From positions 24,671 through 88,670 of the forward strand of contig DULI01000010.1 in NCBI GenBank assembly GCA_012840445.1: a stretch of 64,000 nt of DNA, given 5' to 3'. The translations under genes and the position numbers were made by a program. The notes beneath the pieces are model-generated. The model searched no databases and was not told where the DNA came from. It saw only the letters and a list, made by a program, of their open reading frames with translations. Position 1 is the first letter of the stretch, and each line of letters starts with the position of its first letter. The DNA is from Clostridiales bacterium. GTDB lineage: Bacteria > Bacillota > Clostridia > Oscillospirales > Acutalibacteraceae. Shown here piece by piece: positions 8,119 through 17,682 of this stretch.

Positions 8119-9022
8119 ATGCCATTAATGTTACCATAACTGCCTTTTGGACGTGCAAGCGGTTTTCGGCCTCTTCAAATATTTCGGCTGCATGCTCCTC
8201 GAATACCTCATGGGTGATTTCCTCGCCTTTATGAGCGGGCAGGCAGTGAAGCACAATTGCATTGGGGTGGGCAATTTTCATGATTTCGGAATTAATCTGG
8301 TATCCCGCAAAGGCTTTTTTGCGTTCTTCAATTTCGTTTTCCTGGCCCATGGAAGCCCAAACATCGGTGACTAAAACATCCGCATCTGCTGCCGCTTGTT
8401 CCGGTGAGTGGTAAAGACTAAACTTGTCGCCGTATTCTGCCGCAAACTCAAGAACCAGCGGGTCAGGCATATATCTTTCGGGACAGGCCACGGACACCTG
8501 CATGCCGGTTTTAAGCCCTCCGACTATCAGCGAGTTCATCATGTTATTTCCGTCACCGATAAAGCAAAGTTTAAGACCCTCTAGCTTTCCTTTGAATTCG
8601 CGTATTGTCATCAGGTCTGCAAGCACCTGGCAGGGGTGGCTGAAATCGGTAAGCCCGTTGATAACCGGAATCGAGGAATACATGGCAAGAGTTTCAACCA
8701 AAGACTGTTCAAAAGTCCTGATCATTATGCCGTCCAAATAACGGGAAAGTACGCGCGCGGTGTCTTCAATTGACTCTCCACGGCCAAGCTGCAGGTCGTT
8801 AGTAGAAAGAAACAAGGCCTGGCCGCCCAACTGATACATGCCCACTTCAAAGGAAACCCGGGTCCTTGTGGAGGATTTCTGAAATATCATCCCCAGTGTC
8901 TTACCTTTGAGCTTCGGGTGGGGAATGCCGTGCTTTAGATCGTATTTTAACTGGTCGGCAAGGTCGAGAAGATTAATAATTTCTTCGCTCGACAAATCCA
9001 AAAGTTTCAGCAGGTGTTTCAT
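8117..9022 (-). CDS. argF: ornithine carbamoyltransferase
   Basis: Transfers the carbamoyl group of carbamoyl phosphate to ornithine, giving citrulline. The 301-residue length is normal. The carbamoyl-phosphate loop is 'STRTRVSFE' near residue 51, the second substrate motif is 'HPCQVLADL', and the ornithine-binding Cys motif is 'HCLPAHKGEE'. AAAGGAG precedes the ATG. It is the last gene of the seven-gene arginine operon and ends at a strong terminator. No carA/carB is in the window, so carbamoyl phosphate is made from genes elsewhere. Confidence 0.97.
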   Translation of the reverse strand: MKHLLKLLDLSSEEIINLLDLADQLKYDLKHGIPHPKLKGKTLGMIFQKSSTRTRVSFEVGMYQLGGQALFLSTNDLQLGRGESIEDTARVLSRYLDGIMIRTFEQSLVETLAMYSSIPVINGLTDFSHPCQVLADLMTIREFKGKLEGLKLCFIGDGNNMMNSLIVGGLKTGMQVSVACPERYMPDPLVLEFAAEYGDKFSLYHSPEQAAADADVLVTDVWASMGQENEIEERKKAFAGYQINSEIMKIAHPNAIVLHCLPAHKGEEITHEVFEEHAAEIFEEAENRLHVQKAVMVTLMA

Positions 9023-9035
9023 TTTGTTTTCTCCT

Positions 9036-10214
9036 TTATGTCATTTGTTTTAGTGCGGCCTCTAAAATCGAAAGCCCTTTGTCTATTTCCTCGTAGGTAA
9101 TATTAAGCGGTGGAAGCAGCCTTAAATTATCTTTGGCGGTAAGAGTGAGCAGGCCGTTTTCAAGGCATTTTTGCGAAACTTCTTTTGAATTTGCTTTTAA
9201 AACTATGCCAATCATAAGGCCAAGGCCCCTTACCTCTTTGACTCCGTCGAATTTGCTAATTTTGGACTTTATATATTCCCCTTTTTGGGACACAGATTTC
9301 AGGAATTGCTCATTGTCCACAACACTTAACACATATTCTGCACCTGCGCAGGCAATGGGATTGCCGCCGTATGTAGTACCGTGTGTCCCGGCATTTAAGG
9401 TTTCGGCTAACTTTTCCGCGCAAAGGCAGGCCCCTATCGGGAGCCCTCCGCCAAGGCCCTTGGCAGAGGTTACTATGTCTGGTTTGACTCCGTACTGCTG
9501 AAAGGCAAACAGCGAACCCGTGCGCCCGATGCCCGTCTGTACTTCGTCAATAATAAGCAGTATATCCTTTTGGCGGCATACATCTTCTAGTGCCTTTACA
9601 TAGTCTTTATCTAACGGAACAACGCCGCCCTCACCCTGAATTAACTCTATAAAAACACCACAGGTTTTATCACTTAATTTTGCTTTAAGGTCTTCTAAAT
9701 CGTTAGCCTTAGCATAAACAAAACCTTCGGTAAAGGGAAAAAAGTAGTTGTGAAAAACATCTTGACCTGTGGCCGACAGGGTGGTTATGGTCCTGCCGTG
9801 GAATGAATTATACAAAGTGATTATTTCGTAACGGCCTTTGCCATATTTGTCAAAACTGTATTTGCGCGCAAGCTTTATGGCGCACTCGTTTGCCTCCGCG
9901 CCGGAATTGCAAAACAGCACCTTATCCATGCCTGCAGACCGGCAAAGTCTTTGGGCAACACGCAACTGGGGCAGGGTATAGTAGATGTTAGATGAGTGCT
10001 GAAGTAACTGCGCCTGCTTGGTAATTGCCTCAATCCAGCCGCTTTCGCAGTATCCTAGTGAATTTACCCCAATACCGGAGCCAAAATCGATATACTGCTT
10101 ATCATCCACATCCCAGACAACCGAGCCGCTGCCTCGCAATAGTGCGACATCATATCTTGCATATGTGGGCATTATGTATTGCTCATCCAGCGACTTAATC
10201 CGCTCGAAATCCAT
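9036..10214 (-). CDS. argD: acetylornithine aminotransferase
   Basis: A PLP enzyme converting N-acetylglutamate semialdehyde and glutamate to N-acetylornithine and 2-oxoglutarate. The 392-residue fold-type I aminotransferase shows 'NSGAEANECAIKLARK' (PLP phosphate binding), 'SFHGRT', 'LLIIDEVQTGIGRTG' with the ring-nitrogen Asp, and the Schiff-base Lys in 'DIVTSAKGLGGGLPIGA'. AAAGGAGAG precedes the ATG. It sits between argB and argF with gaps of 13-14 bases. Confidence 0.96.
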   Translation of the reverse strand: MDFERIKSLDEQYIMPTYARYDVALLRGSGSVVWDVDDKQYIDFGSGIGVNSLGYCESGWIEAITKQAQLLQHSSNIYYTLPQLRVAQRLCRSAGMDKVLFCNSGAEANECAIKLARKYSFDKYGKGRYEIITLYNSFHGRTITTLSATGQDVFHNYFFPFTEGFVYAKANDLEDLKAKLSDKTCGVFIELIQGEGGVVPLDKDYVKALEDVCRQKDILLIIDEVQTGIGRTGSLFAFQQYGVKPDIVTSAKGLGGGLPIGACLCAEKLAETLNAGTHGTTYGGNPIACAGAEYVLSVVDNEQFLKSVSQKGEYIKSKISKFDGVKEVRGLGLMIGIVLKANSKEVSQKCLENGLLTLTAKDNLRLLPPLNITYEEIDKGLSILEAALKQMT

Positions 10215-10228
10215 AACGGCTCTCTCCT

Positions 10229-11086
10229 TTACAAAACGAACATAGTGCCACTGCCTTCGTCTGTGAGCATTTCAATTAAAATGGAGTGGGGGACACGGCC
10301 GTCAATAATGTTAGTTTGCTTGACTCCCCGCCGGACTGCCTCGACGCAGCATTCAACCTTTGGTACCATTCCTCCGGATATTATGCCTTCGGATATCAGC
10401 TGAGGCACTTCGCTGACCTTGACTACCGGAATTAACGTGTTGACATCGTCCTTCTCGCGCAGAAGCCCAGGTGTATCGGTCATTAATATCAGTTTTTCGG
10501 CAGAAAGCTGTGCTGCAATTGCCGCGGCGGCCGTATCGGCGTTTATGTTATATACGGTATTGCCCTCTCCTGCGGCAATTGTGGCTATAACCGGGATATA
10601 GCCTTTGGAAATAATGTCGTTTATTATGCTGACATCAACCTTTGTAAGCTCGCCAACAAAACCGATATCATCCTTTTCGTATTTTTTTGCCTTGAGCATA
10701 CCGCCGTCCAGCCCAGAAAGGCCAATGGCACGGCCGCCATGGTTTTCAATCATCAGGGTTAGGGTTTTGTTAATTTTGCCAGCCAGCACCATCTGGACAA
10801 TTTCCATGGTTTCCTCGTCGGTGTACCTGAGCCCGTTGACAAACCTGCTTTGTTTGCCAATTTTCTGCAGCATCTCATTTATTTCTGGCCCGCCGCCGTG
10901 CACCAGCACTACATTAACGCCCACTAAAGAGAGGAGCACAATATCGGTCATTACCGAGTCTTTAAGCTCTCCGCTAATCATGGCATTTCCGCCGTATTTT
11001 ATGACAACGGTTCGACCAACGTATTTTTGTATGTAAGGTAGTGCCTGGACGAGCACATCCGCCCGGTCGATATTTGACAGTGTCAT
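10229..11086 (-). CDS. argB: acetylglutamate kinase
   Basis: Phosphorylates N-acetylglutamate. The 285-residue amino-acid-kinase protein has 'VVIKYGGNAM' near residue 28, 'VLVHGGGPEINEML' for substrate and phosphate binding, and 'NINADTAAAAIA' in the C-lobe. AGGGGC precedes the ATG. The N-terminal region before the kinase core ('QALPYIQKYVG') resembles the extra helix of arginine-sensitive hexameric enzymes, so feedback inhibition by arginine is plausible but inferred. Confidence 0.96.
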   Translation of the reverse strand: MTLSNIDRADVLVQALPYIQKYVGRTVVIKYGGNAMISGELKDSVMTDIVLLSLVGVNVVLVHGGGPEINEMLQKIGKQSRFVNGLRYTDEETMEIVQMVLAGKINKTLTLMIENHGGRAIGLSGLDGGMLKAKKYEKDDIGFVGELTKVDVSIINDIISKGYIPVIATIAAGEGNTVYNINADTAAAAIAAQLSAEKLILMTDTPGLLREKDDVNTLIPVVKVSEVPQLISEGIISGGMVPKVECCVEAVRRGVKQTNIIDGRVPHSILIEMLTDEGSGTMFVL

Positions 11087-11109
11087 GAATATCAGCCCCT
11101 AATAAGGTT

Positions 11110-12327
11110 TTAAGTGCGGTAATCTCCGTTGATTTTTACATAGTCATATGTCAGGTCGCAGCCCCAGGCAGTGGCGCTGTGACTGCCGGAGTTTAAATTA
11201 ATATCGATCCTTATTTCATTTTCAAGCAGTATTTTTTTGGCCAATTCTTCGCTGAAATCAAGCCCATAACCTTTCTCGCACACCTCTATGCGCCCACCCA
11301 TTGACTCGAAGGCCAGGTCTATAAGCGAAATATCCACATCGGCGCCCGAATATCCAATGGCGCACATCACTCTGCCCCAGTTGGCGTCGGCCCCGAATAT
11401 GGCAGCCTTGACAAGATTTGAGCATATAACGCTTTTGGCCACTGTTTTAGCAGTATTTTCATCTTTTGCGCCAGAAACCCTGCATTCTATCAGCCGGGTG
11501 GCACCCTCGCCGTCTTTGGCGATCATTTTGGCAAGTTCCCGCAATACTGTGGTTAACATCTTTTCGAAAATTTGGGCCTTTGCACCACCCGTAATTACGT
11601 CATTGCCTGCTACACCTGAAGCCATTACGGCAACCATATCGTTGGTCGAAGTGTCGCCGTCAACGCTTACCATGTTGAATGTAACGTCCACTGCCGATTT
11701 TAAGGTACTTTGAAGCACATCCTTATCTATTGCCACATCGGTGGTGACAAAACATAGCAAGGTAGCCATATTGGGGTGGATCATGCCCGAGCCTTTAGCC
11801 ATGGCGCCAATCCTGCAGGTGCGGCCGTTAAGCTTAAATTCTATTGCCGCCTGTTTAGCAAAGGTGTCGGTGGTCATAATGGCATGCGCGGCGTCGTCAT
11901 TGCCGTCGTCACGCAAAGATCCAACCAATTTGGTGATTCCATTCTTTATAGGCTCAATATTCAAAACCTGCCCGATAACGCCGGTGGAAGCGACGATCAC
12001 ATCATCCGGGCTTAATTTTAAGGCGCTGGCTGCGATTTCGCACATTTTCTGGGCCTTTTCAACCCCGTCGGAATTGCATGTGTTGGCATTGCCGGAATTG
12101 CAAATAACAGCCTGTGCGTAACCGTCTGCTAAGTTTTTTGCAGTTACAATCAGCGGAGCGCCCTTAACAAGGTTTTGGGTGTAAACCGCGGCCGCGGTAC
12201 ATTTATAATCTGAATAAATCAAGGCAAGGTCCTTTTTTTGGGGGTTTTTGCGTATGCCGCAGTATATCCCCGAAGCCTTGAAGCCTTTTGGGGCGCACAC
12301 CCCTCCGTTTATATATTTAAACTCCAT
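11110..12327 (-). CDS. argJ: bifunctional glutamate N-acetyltransferase/ornithine acetyltransferase
   Basis: Recycles the acetyl group from N-acetylornithine to glutamate. Bifunctional forms can also use acetyl-CoA. The 405-residue precursor carries the self-cleavage site in 'KGSGMIHPNMATLL' near residue 185: the Thr after Ala becomes the N-terminal nucleophile of the beta chain. The oxyanion-hole region is 'STGVIGQVL'. GGAGG precedes the ATG. Together with the absence of argA and argE here, it indicates the cyclic acetyl pathway; whether it is mono- or bifunctional cannot be read from sequence. Confidence 0.95.
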   Translation of the reverse strand: MEFKYINGGVCAPKGFKASGIYCGIRKNPQKKDLALIYSDYKCTAAAVYTQNLVKGAPLIVTAKNLADGYAQAVICNSGNANTCNSDGVEKAQKMCEIAASALKLSPDDVIVASTGVIGQVLNIEPIKNGITKLVGSLRDDGNDDAAHAIMTTDTFAKQAAIEFKLNGRTCRIGAMAKGSGMIHPNMATLLCFVTTDVAIDKDVLQSTLKSAVDVTFNMVSVDGDTSTNDMVAVMASGVAGNDVITGGAKAQIFEKMLTTVLRELAKMIAKDGEGATRLIECRVSGAKDENTAKTVAKSVICSNLVKAAIFGADANWGRVMCAIGYSGADVDISLIDLAFESMGGRIEVCEKGYGLDFSEELAKKILLENEIRIDINLNSGSHSATAWGCDLTYDYVKINGDYRT

Positions 12328-12383
12328 AAAACCTCCAATTCCTTAAACGCGGTGCCGCACTATCGGCAGCGGCCGGCCGTATT

Positions 12384-13430
12384 TTAAAATGCCGGTGGAA
12401 TAAGCTCCAAACCGGTTTGCTCTTTTATTCCCAAGATTATATTCATGTTTTGAACCGCCTGACCCGCGGCGCCCTTTACCATGTTGTCGATTGCGGATAC
12501 CACAATAAGCCTTGAGGTTCGCGGGTCAATATGAAGGGATATGTCGCATATATTGGTATATCTTACAGATCTTATATCAGCCGTCTTGCCCTTTGGCAGT
12601 ACCCTTACAAACGGTTCATTGCTGTAAAAATCGTTATATACCTGTCGAATTTTATCCCCGCTTACTCCAGGCTTTAAGCTTGCGTACATGGTGGAAAGTA
12701 TGCCGCGGTTTACGGGTAGCAGGTGGGGCACAAAGGTTACCTTTACCTTTTTGCTCGCTGCGCTTGAAAGGGTCTGCTCAATTTCGGGGGTATGCCGGTG
12801 CTCGGCAATTTTATAGGGGTTAAAGTTTTCGTTGCACTGGGCGAAATGGGTGGTAGTCGTGGGATTCCTTCCGGCACCTGTAACTCCCGATTTTGAGTCG
12901 ATTATTATAGAATCAGTATCAATTAACCCCTGCTTTATGGCTGGGAATAGACCCAATGCAATTGAGGTCGGGTAGCAGCCTGGATTTGCAATAATTTTGC
13001 TGCCCTTTATCTTCTCGCGGAAGAGTTCCGGCAACCCGTAGGCCGCTTGCTTATGAAGCTCGGTGTGGGTAAATTCCAGCCCGTACCAGGCTTTGTAGTC
13101 CTCTTCATCTTCAAGTCGGAAATCAGCACCCAAATCTATAAAATATTTAGATTTACTGTAGCACTCAAAGGCCAATTTCTGCGAAAGCCCGTGGGGGACA
13201 GCGGCGAAAACAACATCGCTTTTTTGTATTACAGCATCGTTGTCTTCGCAAATTAAATCACAAAAGCCTCTAAAAGCAGGATAGACATCGGGCAGTGCCG
13301 TGCCCTCAAAACTTTTGGAGCCCAAAGCCACAATTTCTAGCTTCGGATGTTTTAACAAAAGCCTTATTAGCTCTGCGCCGGCATAACCTGTGGCACCAAT
13401 TATGCCCACCTTTATCTTTTTGCTTTCCAT
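12384..13430 (-). CDS. argC: N-acetyl-gamma-glutamyl-phosphate reductase
   Basis: An NADPH-dependent reductase producing N-acetylglutamate semialdehyde. At 348 residues it has a Rossmann start 'VGIIGATGYAGAELIRLL', the catalytic Cys in 'NPGCYPTSIALG' near residue 151, and the conserved 'HRHTPEIEQ' histidine region. The start ATG at 13430 has AGGTTGTGA upstream. It lies 13 bases after argH and 56 bases before argJ, the largest gap in the operon; no hairpin or promoter was seen there. Confidence 0.96.
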   Translation of the reverse strand: MESKKIKVGIIGATGYAGAELIRLLLKHPKLEIVALGSKSFEGTALPDVYPAFRGFCDLICEDNDAVIQKSDVVFAAVPHGLSQKLAFECYSKSKYFIDLGADFRLEDEEDYKAWYGLEFTHTELHKQAAYGLPELFREKIKGSKIIANPGCYPTSIALGLFPAIKQGLIDTDSIIIDSKSGVTGAGRNPTTTTHFAQCNENFNPYKIAEHRHTPEIEQTLSSAASKKVKVTFVPHLLPVNRGILSTMYASLKPGVSGDKIRQVYNDFYSNEPFVRVLPKGKTADIRSVRYTNICDISLHIDPRTSRLIVVSAIDNMVKGAAGQAVQNMNIILGIKEQTGLELIPPAF

Positions 13431-13443
13431 GTAAAATCACAAC

Positions 13444-14820
13444 CTACATATTTGAGATTATTTTTCTGACCCTTTCAATCTGCGCCTTTACGCATTCGGG
13501 GGAAGTTCCGCCATAAACTCTTCGTTGGTTGACACAGCGTTCAAGGGAAATAAACTCATAAACATCTTCGTCGAACAAATCGCATACCGACTTGTATTCC
13601 GAAATATCAAGGGTCTCCAGGGTTTTGTTTAGCTCTATGCAGCGGGCGACAAGCTCACCAGTCGCCTTATAGGCGTCCCTGAAGGGAAGACCTTTGCTGA
13701 CTAAATAATCGGCACAGTCGGTGGCGTTAATGAACCCACCTGCGGCTGCATTTCGCATGTTTTGGGTGTTGACCTTCATTGTGTCCAGCATTGGGGTAAA
13801 TGCGGTAAGGCACATTTTAACTGTGTCTAACGCGTCAAACACCGCCTCCTTGTCTTCTTGCATATCTTTGTTGTATGCAAGGGGAAGTCCTTTCATAACG
13901 GTCAGCAGGGTCATTAAATCCCCAAACACGCGGCCGGATTTTCCGCGCACAAGCTCTGCGATATCAGGGTTCTTCTTCTGGGGCATAATGCTCGACCCGG
14001 TTGAGAAGGCATCGTCAAGCTCTATAAATCTAAATTCAAAAGAGCACCAGAGTATGATTTCCTCGCTAAAACGGGACAGATGAACCATTAATATGGACAA
14101 AACTGAAACAAGTTCTATTGCAAAATCGCGGTCGGAAACCGAATCCAGACTGTTGTGTGTTACACCGTCCATGCCAAGGATTTCTGCTACGTATTGCCTG
14201 TTAAGATCATAGGTCGTTCCCGCCAGTGCCCCGGCCCCTAACGGGGAGATATTGGTGCGCTTTCTGCAGTCATTCAGCCTGTCTAGGTCGCGCAGCAGCA
14301 TTTCAACATATGCCATGAGGTGGTGCCCAAAGGTTACGGGCTGTGCGCGCTGCAAATGCGTATACCCCGGCATAACACTTTGACTATATTTTTCGGCCTT
14401 GTTTAGTAAAACCTCTATTAACTCTTTTATCTGGTCTTGCAAAATATCTATTTCTTCTATCAAATACAGGCGGAGGTCTAAAACCACCTGGTCATTGCGG
14501 CTGCGGGCGGTGTGCAGCTTTTTACCGGTATCCTGTATTCGTTTGGTAAGCTCGGATTCAATAAAGGTGTGAATGTCTTCTGTATCGGGATCTATAGCCA
14601 GTTTTCCCGATTCAATCTCGTTAAGGATGTTATTCAGTTCCTCAGCAATTAAACGGCTTTCATCGGCACTTATAATTCCCTGTTTGCCGAGCATTTTGGC
14701 ATGGGCTATGGAGCCGTTTATGTCCTGTTTGTACATTCTCTGGTCAAAGGCTATGGAACTGTTAAAATCATTAGTCTTTTTGTCAATTTCCTTTTTAAAT
14801 CTTCCCGCCCAAAGTTTCAT
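13444..14820 (-). CDS. argH: argininosuccinate lyase
   Basis: Cleaves argininosuccinate to arginine and fumarate. The 458-residue member of the fumarase/aspartase superfamily carries 'GSSIMPQKKNPD' near residue 280, the family signature, plus 'TARSRNDQV' and 'GYTHLQRAQP', which contribute substrate-binding residues. AAAGGAG precedes the ATG. It is the second gene of the operon, after argG. Confidence 0.97.
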   Translation of the reverse strand: MKLWAGRFKKEIDKKTNDFNSSIAFDQRMYKQDINGSIAHAKMLGKQGIISADESRLIAEELNNILNEIESGKLAIDPDTEDIHTFIESELTKRIQDTGKKLHTARSRNDQVVLDLRLYLIEEIDILQDQIKELIEVLLNKAEKYSQSVMPGYTHLQRAQPVTFGHHLMAYVEMLLRDLDRLNDCRKRTNISPLGAGALAGTTYDLNRQYVAEILGMDGVTHNSLDSVSDRDFAIELVSVLSILMVHLSRFSEEIILWCSFEFRFIELDDAFSTGSSIMPQKKNPDIAELVRGKSGRVFGDLMTLLTVMKGLPLAYNKDMQEDKEAVFDALDTVKMCLTAFTPMLDTMKVNTQNMRNAAAGGFINATDCADYLVSKGLPFRDAYKATGELVARCIELNKTLETLDISEYKSVCDLFDEDVYEFISLERCVNQRRVYGGTSPECVKAQIERVRKIISNM

Positions 14821-14841
14821 AGTACTCTCCTTTAATAATAT

Positions 14842-14867
14842 TTTAGGGCAGAACCTTCTGCCCTAAA
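14842..14867. repeat. argG-argH intergenic hairpin
   Basis: A perfect inverted repeat (TTTAGGGCAGAA, CC, TTCTGCCCTAAA) starts a few bases after the argG stop. In the transcribed direction it is not followed by a clear T-run, so partial termination or mRNA processing is likelier than full termination. Downstream arg genes have no visible promoter of their own. Confidence 0.6.
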
Positions 14868-14869
14868 TA

Positions 14870-16093
14870 CTATTTGTTTTCTGACCTTTTTGCGTCCAGC
14901 ATGGCTTTAACCTTAATTGGGAGCCCAAACAGATTAATAAATCCTTCGGCGTCTTTCTGGTTGTAGACATCGTCTTTGGAAAATGTGGCGATTTTTTCGT
15001 CGTACAGGGAATAGGGTGAGGTAACGCCGGCGTTGATTATGTTACCTTTGTATAGTTTAAGCTTAACATCTCCGGTAACAGTCTGCTGGGTGCTTTCCAC
15101 AAAGGCCGACAGGGATTCGCGCAATGGGGTATACCACTGGCCGTAGTACACCAGTTCCGCAAATTTAAGCGCTACCTGCTGCTTAAAGTGCAGTGTATCC
15201 CTGTCAAGGCAAAGAGTCTCCAGCACATCATGTGCATGATACAGAATTGTGCCGCCGGGAGTCTCGTAAACACCCCTTGACTTCATACCTACAAGGCGGT
15301 TTTCAACTATGTCGATTATGCCGATTCCGTTTTCGCCGCCAAGTTTATTAAGCTTTCTAATTATTTCCACTCCGCTTAGCCTCTCGCCGTCTATTGCTAC
15401 AGGGATTCCTTTTTCAAAACTGATTGTAACATATGTAGGATTATCCGGCGCCTTTTCGGGCGAAACACCCAGTTCAAGTATTTTGTCGTAATTTGGCTCA
15501 TTCGCGGGATCCTCAAGATCTAAACCCTCGTGCGAGAGATGCCAGATGTTTTTGTCTTTTGAATAGTTGGTCTCTTTTGTGATTGACAACGGCACGTTAT
15601 GTGCCTCGGCATATTCAATTTCTTCTTCCCTGGATTTAATGCTCCAGATTCTCCAGGGGGCAATAATTTTCATCTCTGGCGCTAATGCCTTTATTGTCAG
15701 TTCAAACCGCACCTGGTCGTTGCCTTTGCCGGTGCAGCCATGGCATATAGCGTCTGCTCCTTCGGCCTTGGCAATTTCAACAATCCTTTTTGCTATTATG
15801 GGGCGGGCAAAGGAAGTGCCAAGCAGATACTGGTTTTCGTATCTTGCGCCCGCTTTCAGTGTTGGCCAGATGAACTGTTCAACAAATTCATCCTTTAAGT
15901 CCTCTATATAAATCTTGGATGCGCCGGTCTTTATAGCCTTTTCCTTTAAGCCGTCAAGTTCGGCACCTTGGCCAACATCGGCGGCCACAGCTATTACTTC
16001 GCAGTTATCATAGTTTTCTTTAAGCCACGGTATGATAATTGAAGTATCAAGACCACCGGAATATGCTAATACAACCTTTTTAATATAACCCAT
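14870..16093 (-). CDS. argG: argininosuccinate synthase
   Basis: Condenses citrulline and aspartate using ATP. The 407-residue protein begins with the PP-loop '[18 protein letters not shown]' and has '[13 protein letters not shown]' for ATP, citrulline and aspartate contacts. The ATG at 16093 (MGYIKKVV) was chosen because GGAGG lies eight bases before it; an in-frame ATG eight codons upstream has no site. It is the first gene of the arg operon. Its promoter and ARG box lie at 16129-16164. Confidence 0.97.
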   Translation of the reverse strand: MGYIKKVVLAYSGGLDTSIIIPWLKENYDNCEVIAVAADVGQGAELDGLKEKAIKTGASKIYIEDLKDEFVEQFIWPTLKAGARYENQYLLGTSFARPIIAKRIVEIAKAEGADAICHGCTGKGNDQVRFELTIKALAPEMKIIAPWRIWSIKSREEEIEYAEAHNVPLSITKETNYSKDKNIWHLSHEGLDLEDPANEPNYDKILELGVSPEKAPDNPTYVTISFEKGIPVAIDGERLSGVEIIRKLNKLGGENGIGIIDIVENRLVGMKSRGVYETPGGTILYHAHDVLETLCLDRDTLHFKQQVALKFAELVYYGQWYTPLRESLSAFVESTQQTVTGDVKLKLYKGNIINAGVTSPYSLYDEKIATFSKDDVYNQKDAEGFINLFGLPIKVKAMLDAKRSENK

Positions 16094-16128
16094 GTCGGTT
16101 GCCTCCATAGAGCACAATAATCTTTTGA

Positions 16129-16146
16129 TGTTAATAATTATACATA
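16129..16146. promoter_or_regulatory. ARG box (ArgR/AhrC operator)
   Basis: TGTTAATAATTATACATA matches the 18-base ARG-box consensus TNTGNATWWWWATNCANA at all defined positions but one. It covers the argG -10 hexamer, so arginine-bound ArgR/AhrC would block RNA polymerase directly. Confidence 0.75.
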
Positions 16147-16164
16147 GCTTTATGCAAATTTCAA
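16137..16164 (-). promoter_or_regulatory. SigA promoter of the arginine operon
   Basis: On the minus strand TTGAAA (16159-16164) and TATAAT (16137-16142) are 16 bases apart. The start point falls about 36 bases upstream of the argG ATG. Confidence 0.75.
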
Positions 16165-16256
16165 GGGTAATATTGTATTTTTATTCACCTATAGAGTATA
16201 TTTGTTCATGCTGCTGAATATTTTGCCTTGCATGTTTCAATTATTTGGTTAAAAGT

Positions 16257-16934
16257 TTACGGGTGGGGCAGGCCTTTGCGGTATGCGTCCATAATGGATT
16301 TGAATATTTCTCCGTTTGTGGGCGGTGTCCATGTAATAGCATTGGCTCCCGCCTTTATGGTCTCCTGTATTGTTTCTTCGTTGGGCCCGCCTGTTGCCAT
16401 AATGGCGACATCAGGAAATTTTTTTCTGATTTTTCTAATAATATTCGGCGTATTTGCCGCACCGGATACATTTAGAATTTTTGCACCCGCCTCTAATCTT
16501 GCGGCGATATCCTCTTCTTCAGAAACTACTGTTATTACAACAGGTATGTCAATATGTTCTGCAACCTCTTTTATAGTTTCATTTTTGGTGGGAGCATTTA
16601 AAACAACACCGATGGCACCCTGGTGTTCGGCGTGGAGAGCTAAGTTAAGCACGCGTTTGCCCTGGGTCAGCCCTCCGCCCACGCCTGCAAATACAGGTAT
16701 ATCGGCGGCCGTCATAACCGCCTGTGTAATAACTGGTTGGGGGGTAAATGGGTAAACCGCAATAACCGCGTCGGCATTGGTGTTTCTGATAATGCTTACA
16801 TCGGTAGAAAATAATATGGAACGTATGGTTTTCCCAAATATTTTAATACCCGTACATGTATTTATAACCTCGGGAACCTTAAGCATAAAGCTTCGCAGGG
16901 TTCCTTCGTATTCGGGTGCTTTTTTCTTTGCCAT
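16257..16934 (-). CDS. TIM-barrel-like protein of unknown function
   Basis: A 225-residue soluble protein with alternating beta/alpha pattern: 'IPVFAGVGGGLTQGKRV', 'GAIGVVLNAPT', 'IPVVITVV', 'GAKILNVSGAANTP', 'VAIMATGGPNEETI' and 'GANAITWTPPT'. This resembles phosphate-binding (beta/alpha)8 enzymes of the KDPG-aldolase or indole-glycerol-phosphate type, and the late 'ATGGPN' loop could bind phosphate. No specific family or catalytic residue was identified. AGGGGGAATAAAA precedes the ATG at 16934 (MAKKKAPE). It lies upstream of argG on the same strand, with about 160 bases and the argG promoter between them, so a link to arginine synthesis is not implied. Confidence 0.8.
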   Translation of the reverse strand: MAKKKAPEYEGTLRSFMLKVPEVINTCTGIKIFGKTIRSILFSTDVSIIRNTNADAVIAVYPFTPQPVITQAVMTAADIPVFAGVGGGLTQGKRVLNLALHAEHQGAIGVVLNAPTKNETIKEVAEHIDIPVVITVVSEEEDIAARLEAGAKILNVSGAANTPNIIRKIRKKFPDVAIMATGGPNEETIQETIKAGANAITWTPPTNGEIFKSIMDAYRKGLPHP

Positions 16935-17068
16935 TTTTATTCCCCCTAATAGTAAAACTTTGGATAAATAATTATACAATCAATTGGAAACTAATACAAT
17001 AATGAGTTTAAAATATAGTACTATTGTTATATAATAATTCTTAAATAATACCAAAAGGAGCTGATTAA

Positions 17069-17572
17069 ATGTTTAAAGAAATTAATCCTACCGAGATTAA
17101 GGATAATGTTTTTAAGCTTATTTCCGAGGAATGGATGTTAATTTCAGCCGGGGACCAAAATAAATACAATATGATGACCGCAAGCTGGGGATTTATGGGT
17201 GAAATATGGGGCAAAAAGTGCGCTGTTGCCGTAATTCGCCCCCAAAGATACACTTTAGAATTTGTAAATTCACATGATTATTTTGCTTTGAGTTTTTACG
17301 GATCACGAAAGGATATTCATAGAATTTGCGGTTCAAAATCCGGCAGAGATGTGGATAAAACTGCCGAAACGGGACTAATACCTATATTTGATTGCGGAAC
17401 GGTTTATTTTGAGCAGGCAAGGCTTGTGATAATCTGCAGAAAGCTGTATGTGCAAAGGCTTGAAGAAAACTGCTTTATAGATAAAAGCTGCCTTAACTGG
17501 TACAACGATAAGGATTACCATTATATGTTCATTGGAGAAATCGAAAAGGTACTTGTAAAGGATGACCAATAG
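17069..17572 (+). CDS. flavin reductase-like (FMN-binding split-barrel) protein
   Basis: A 167-residue protein of the flavin reductase domain family. 'NMMTASWGFMGEIWGKKCAV' matches the flavin-binding strand-turn, and 'VAVIRPQRYTLEFVNSHDYF' the pattern in which substrate and phosphate contacts lie. Such proteins bind FMN and reduce flavin or act as small redox proteins; the substrate cannot be told. AAAAGGAGCTG precedes the ATG. It is a single-gene unit divergent from the 16257 gene. Confidence 0.88.
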   Translation: MFKEINPTEIKDNVFKLISEEWMLISAGDQNKYNMMTASWGFMGEIWGKKCAVAVIRPQRYTLEFVNSHDYFALSFYGSRKDIHRICGSKSGRDVDKTAETGLIPIFDCGTVYFEQARLVIICRKLYVQRLEENCFIDKSCLNWYNDKDYHYMFIGEIEKVLVKDDQ

Positions 17573-17682
17573 CATTAACGGTAGTGCAAAAAATTTGTCC
17601 TATTTGCCCCAATTTTGATTGATACTAAAATATATTTATGTTAGAATAATACTGAATCTAATGTTTATCATGGGGTGATAAC

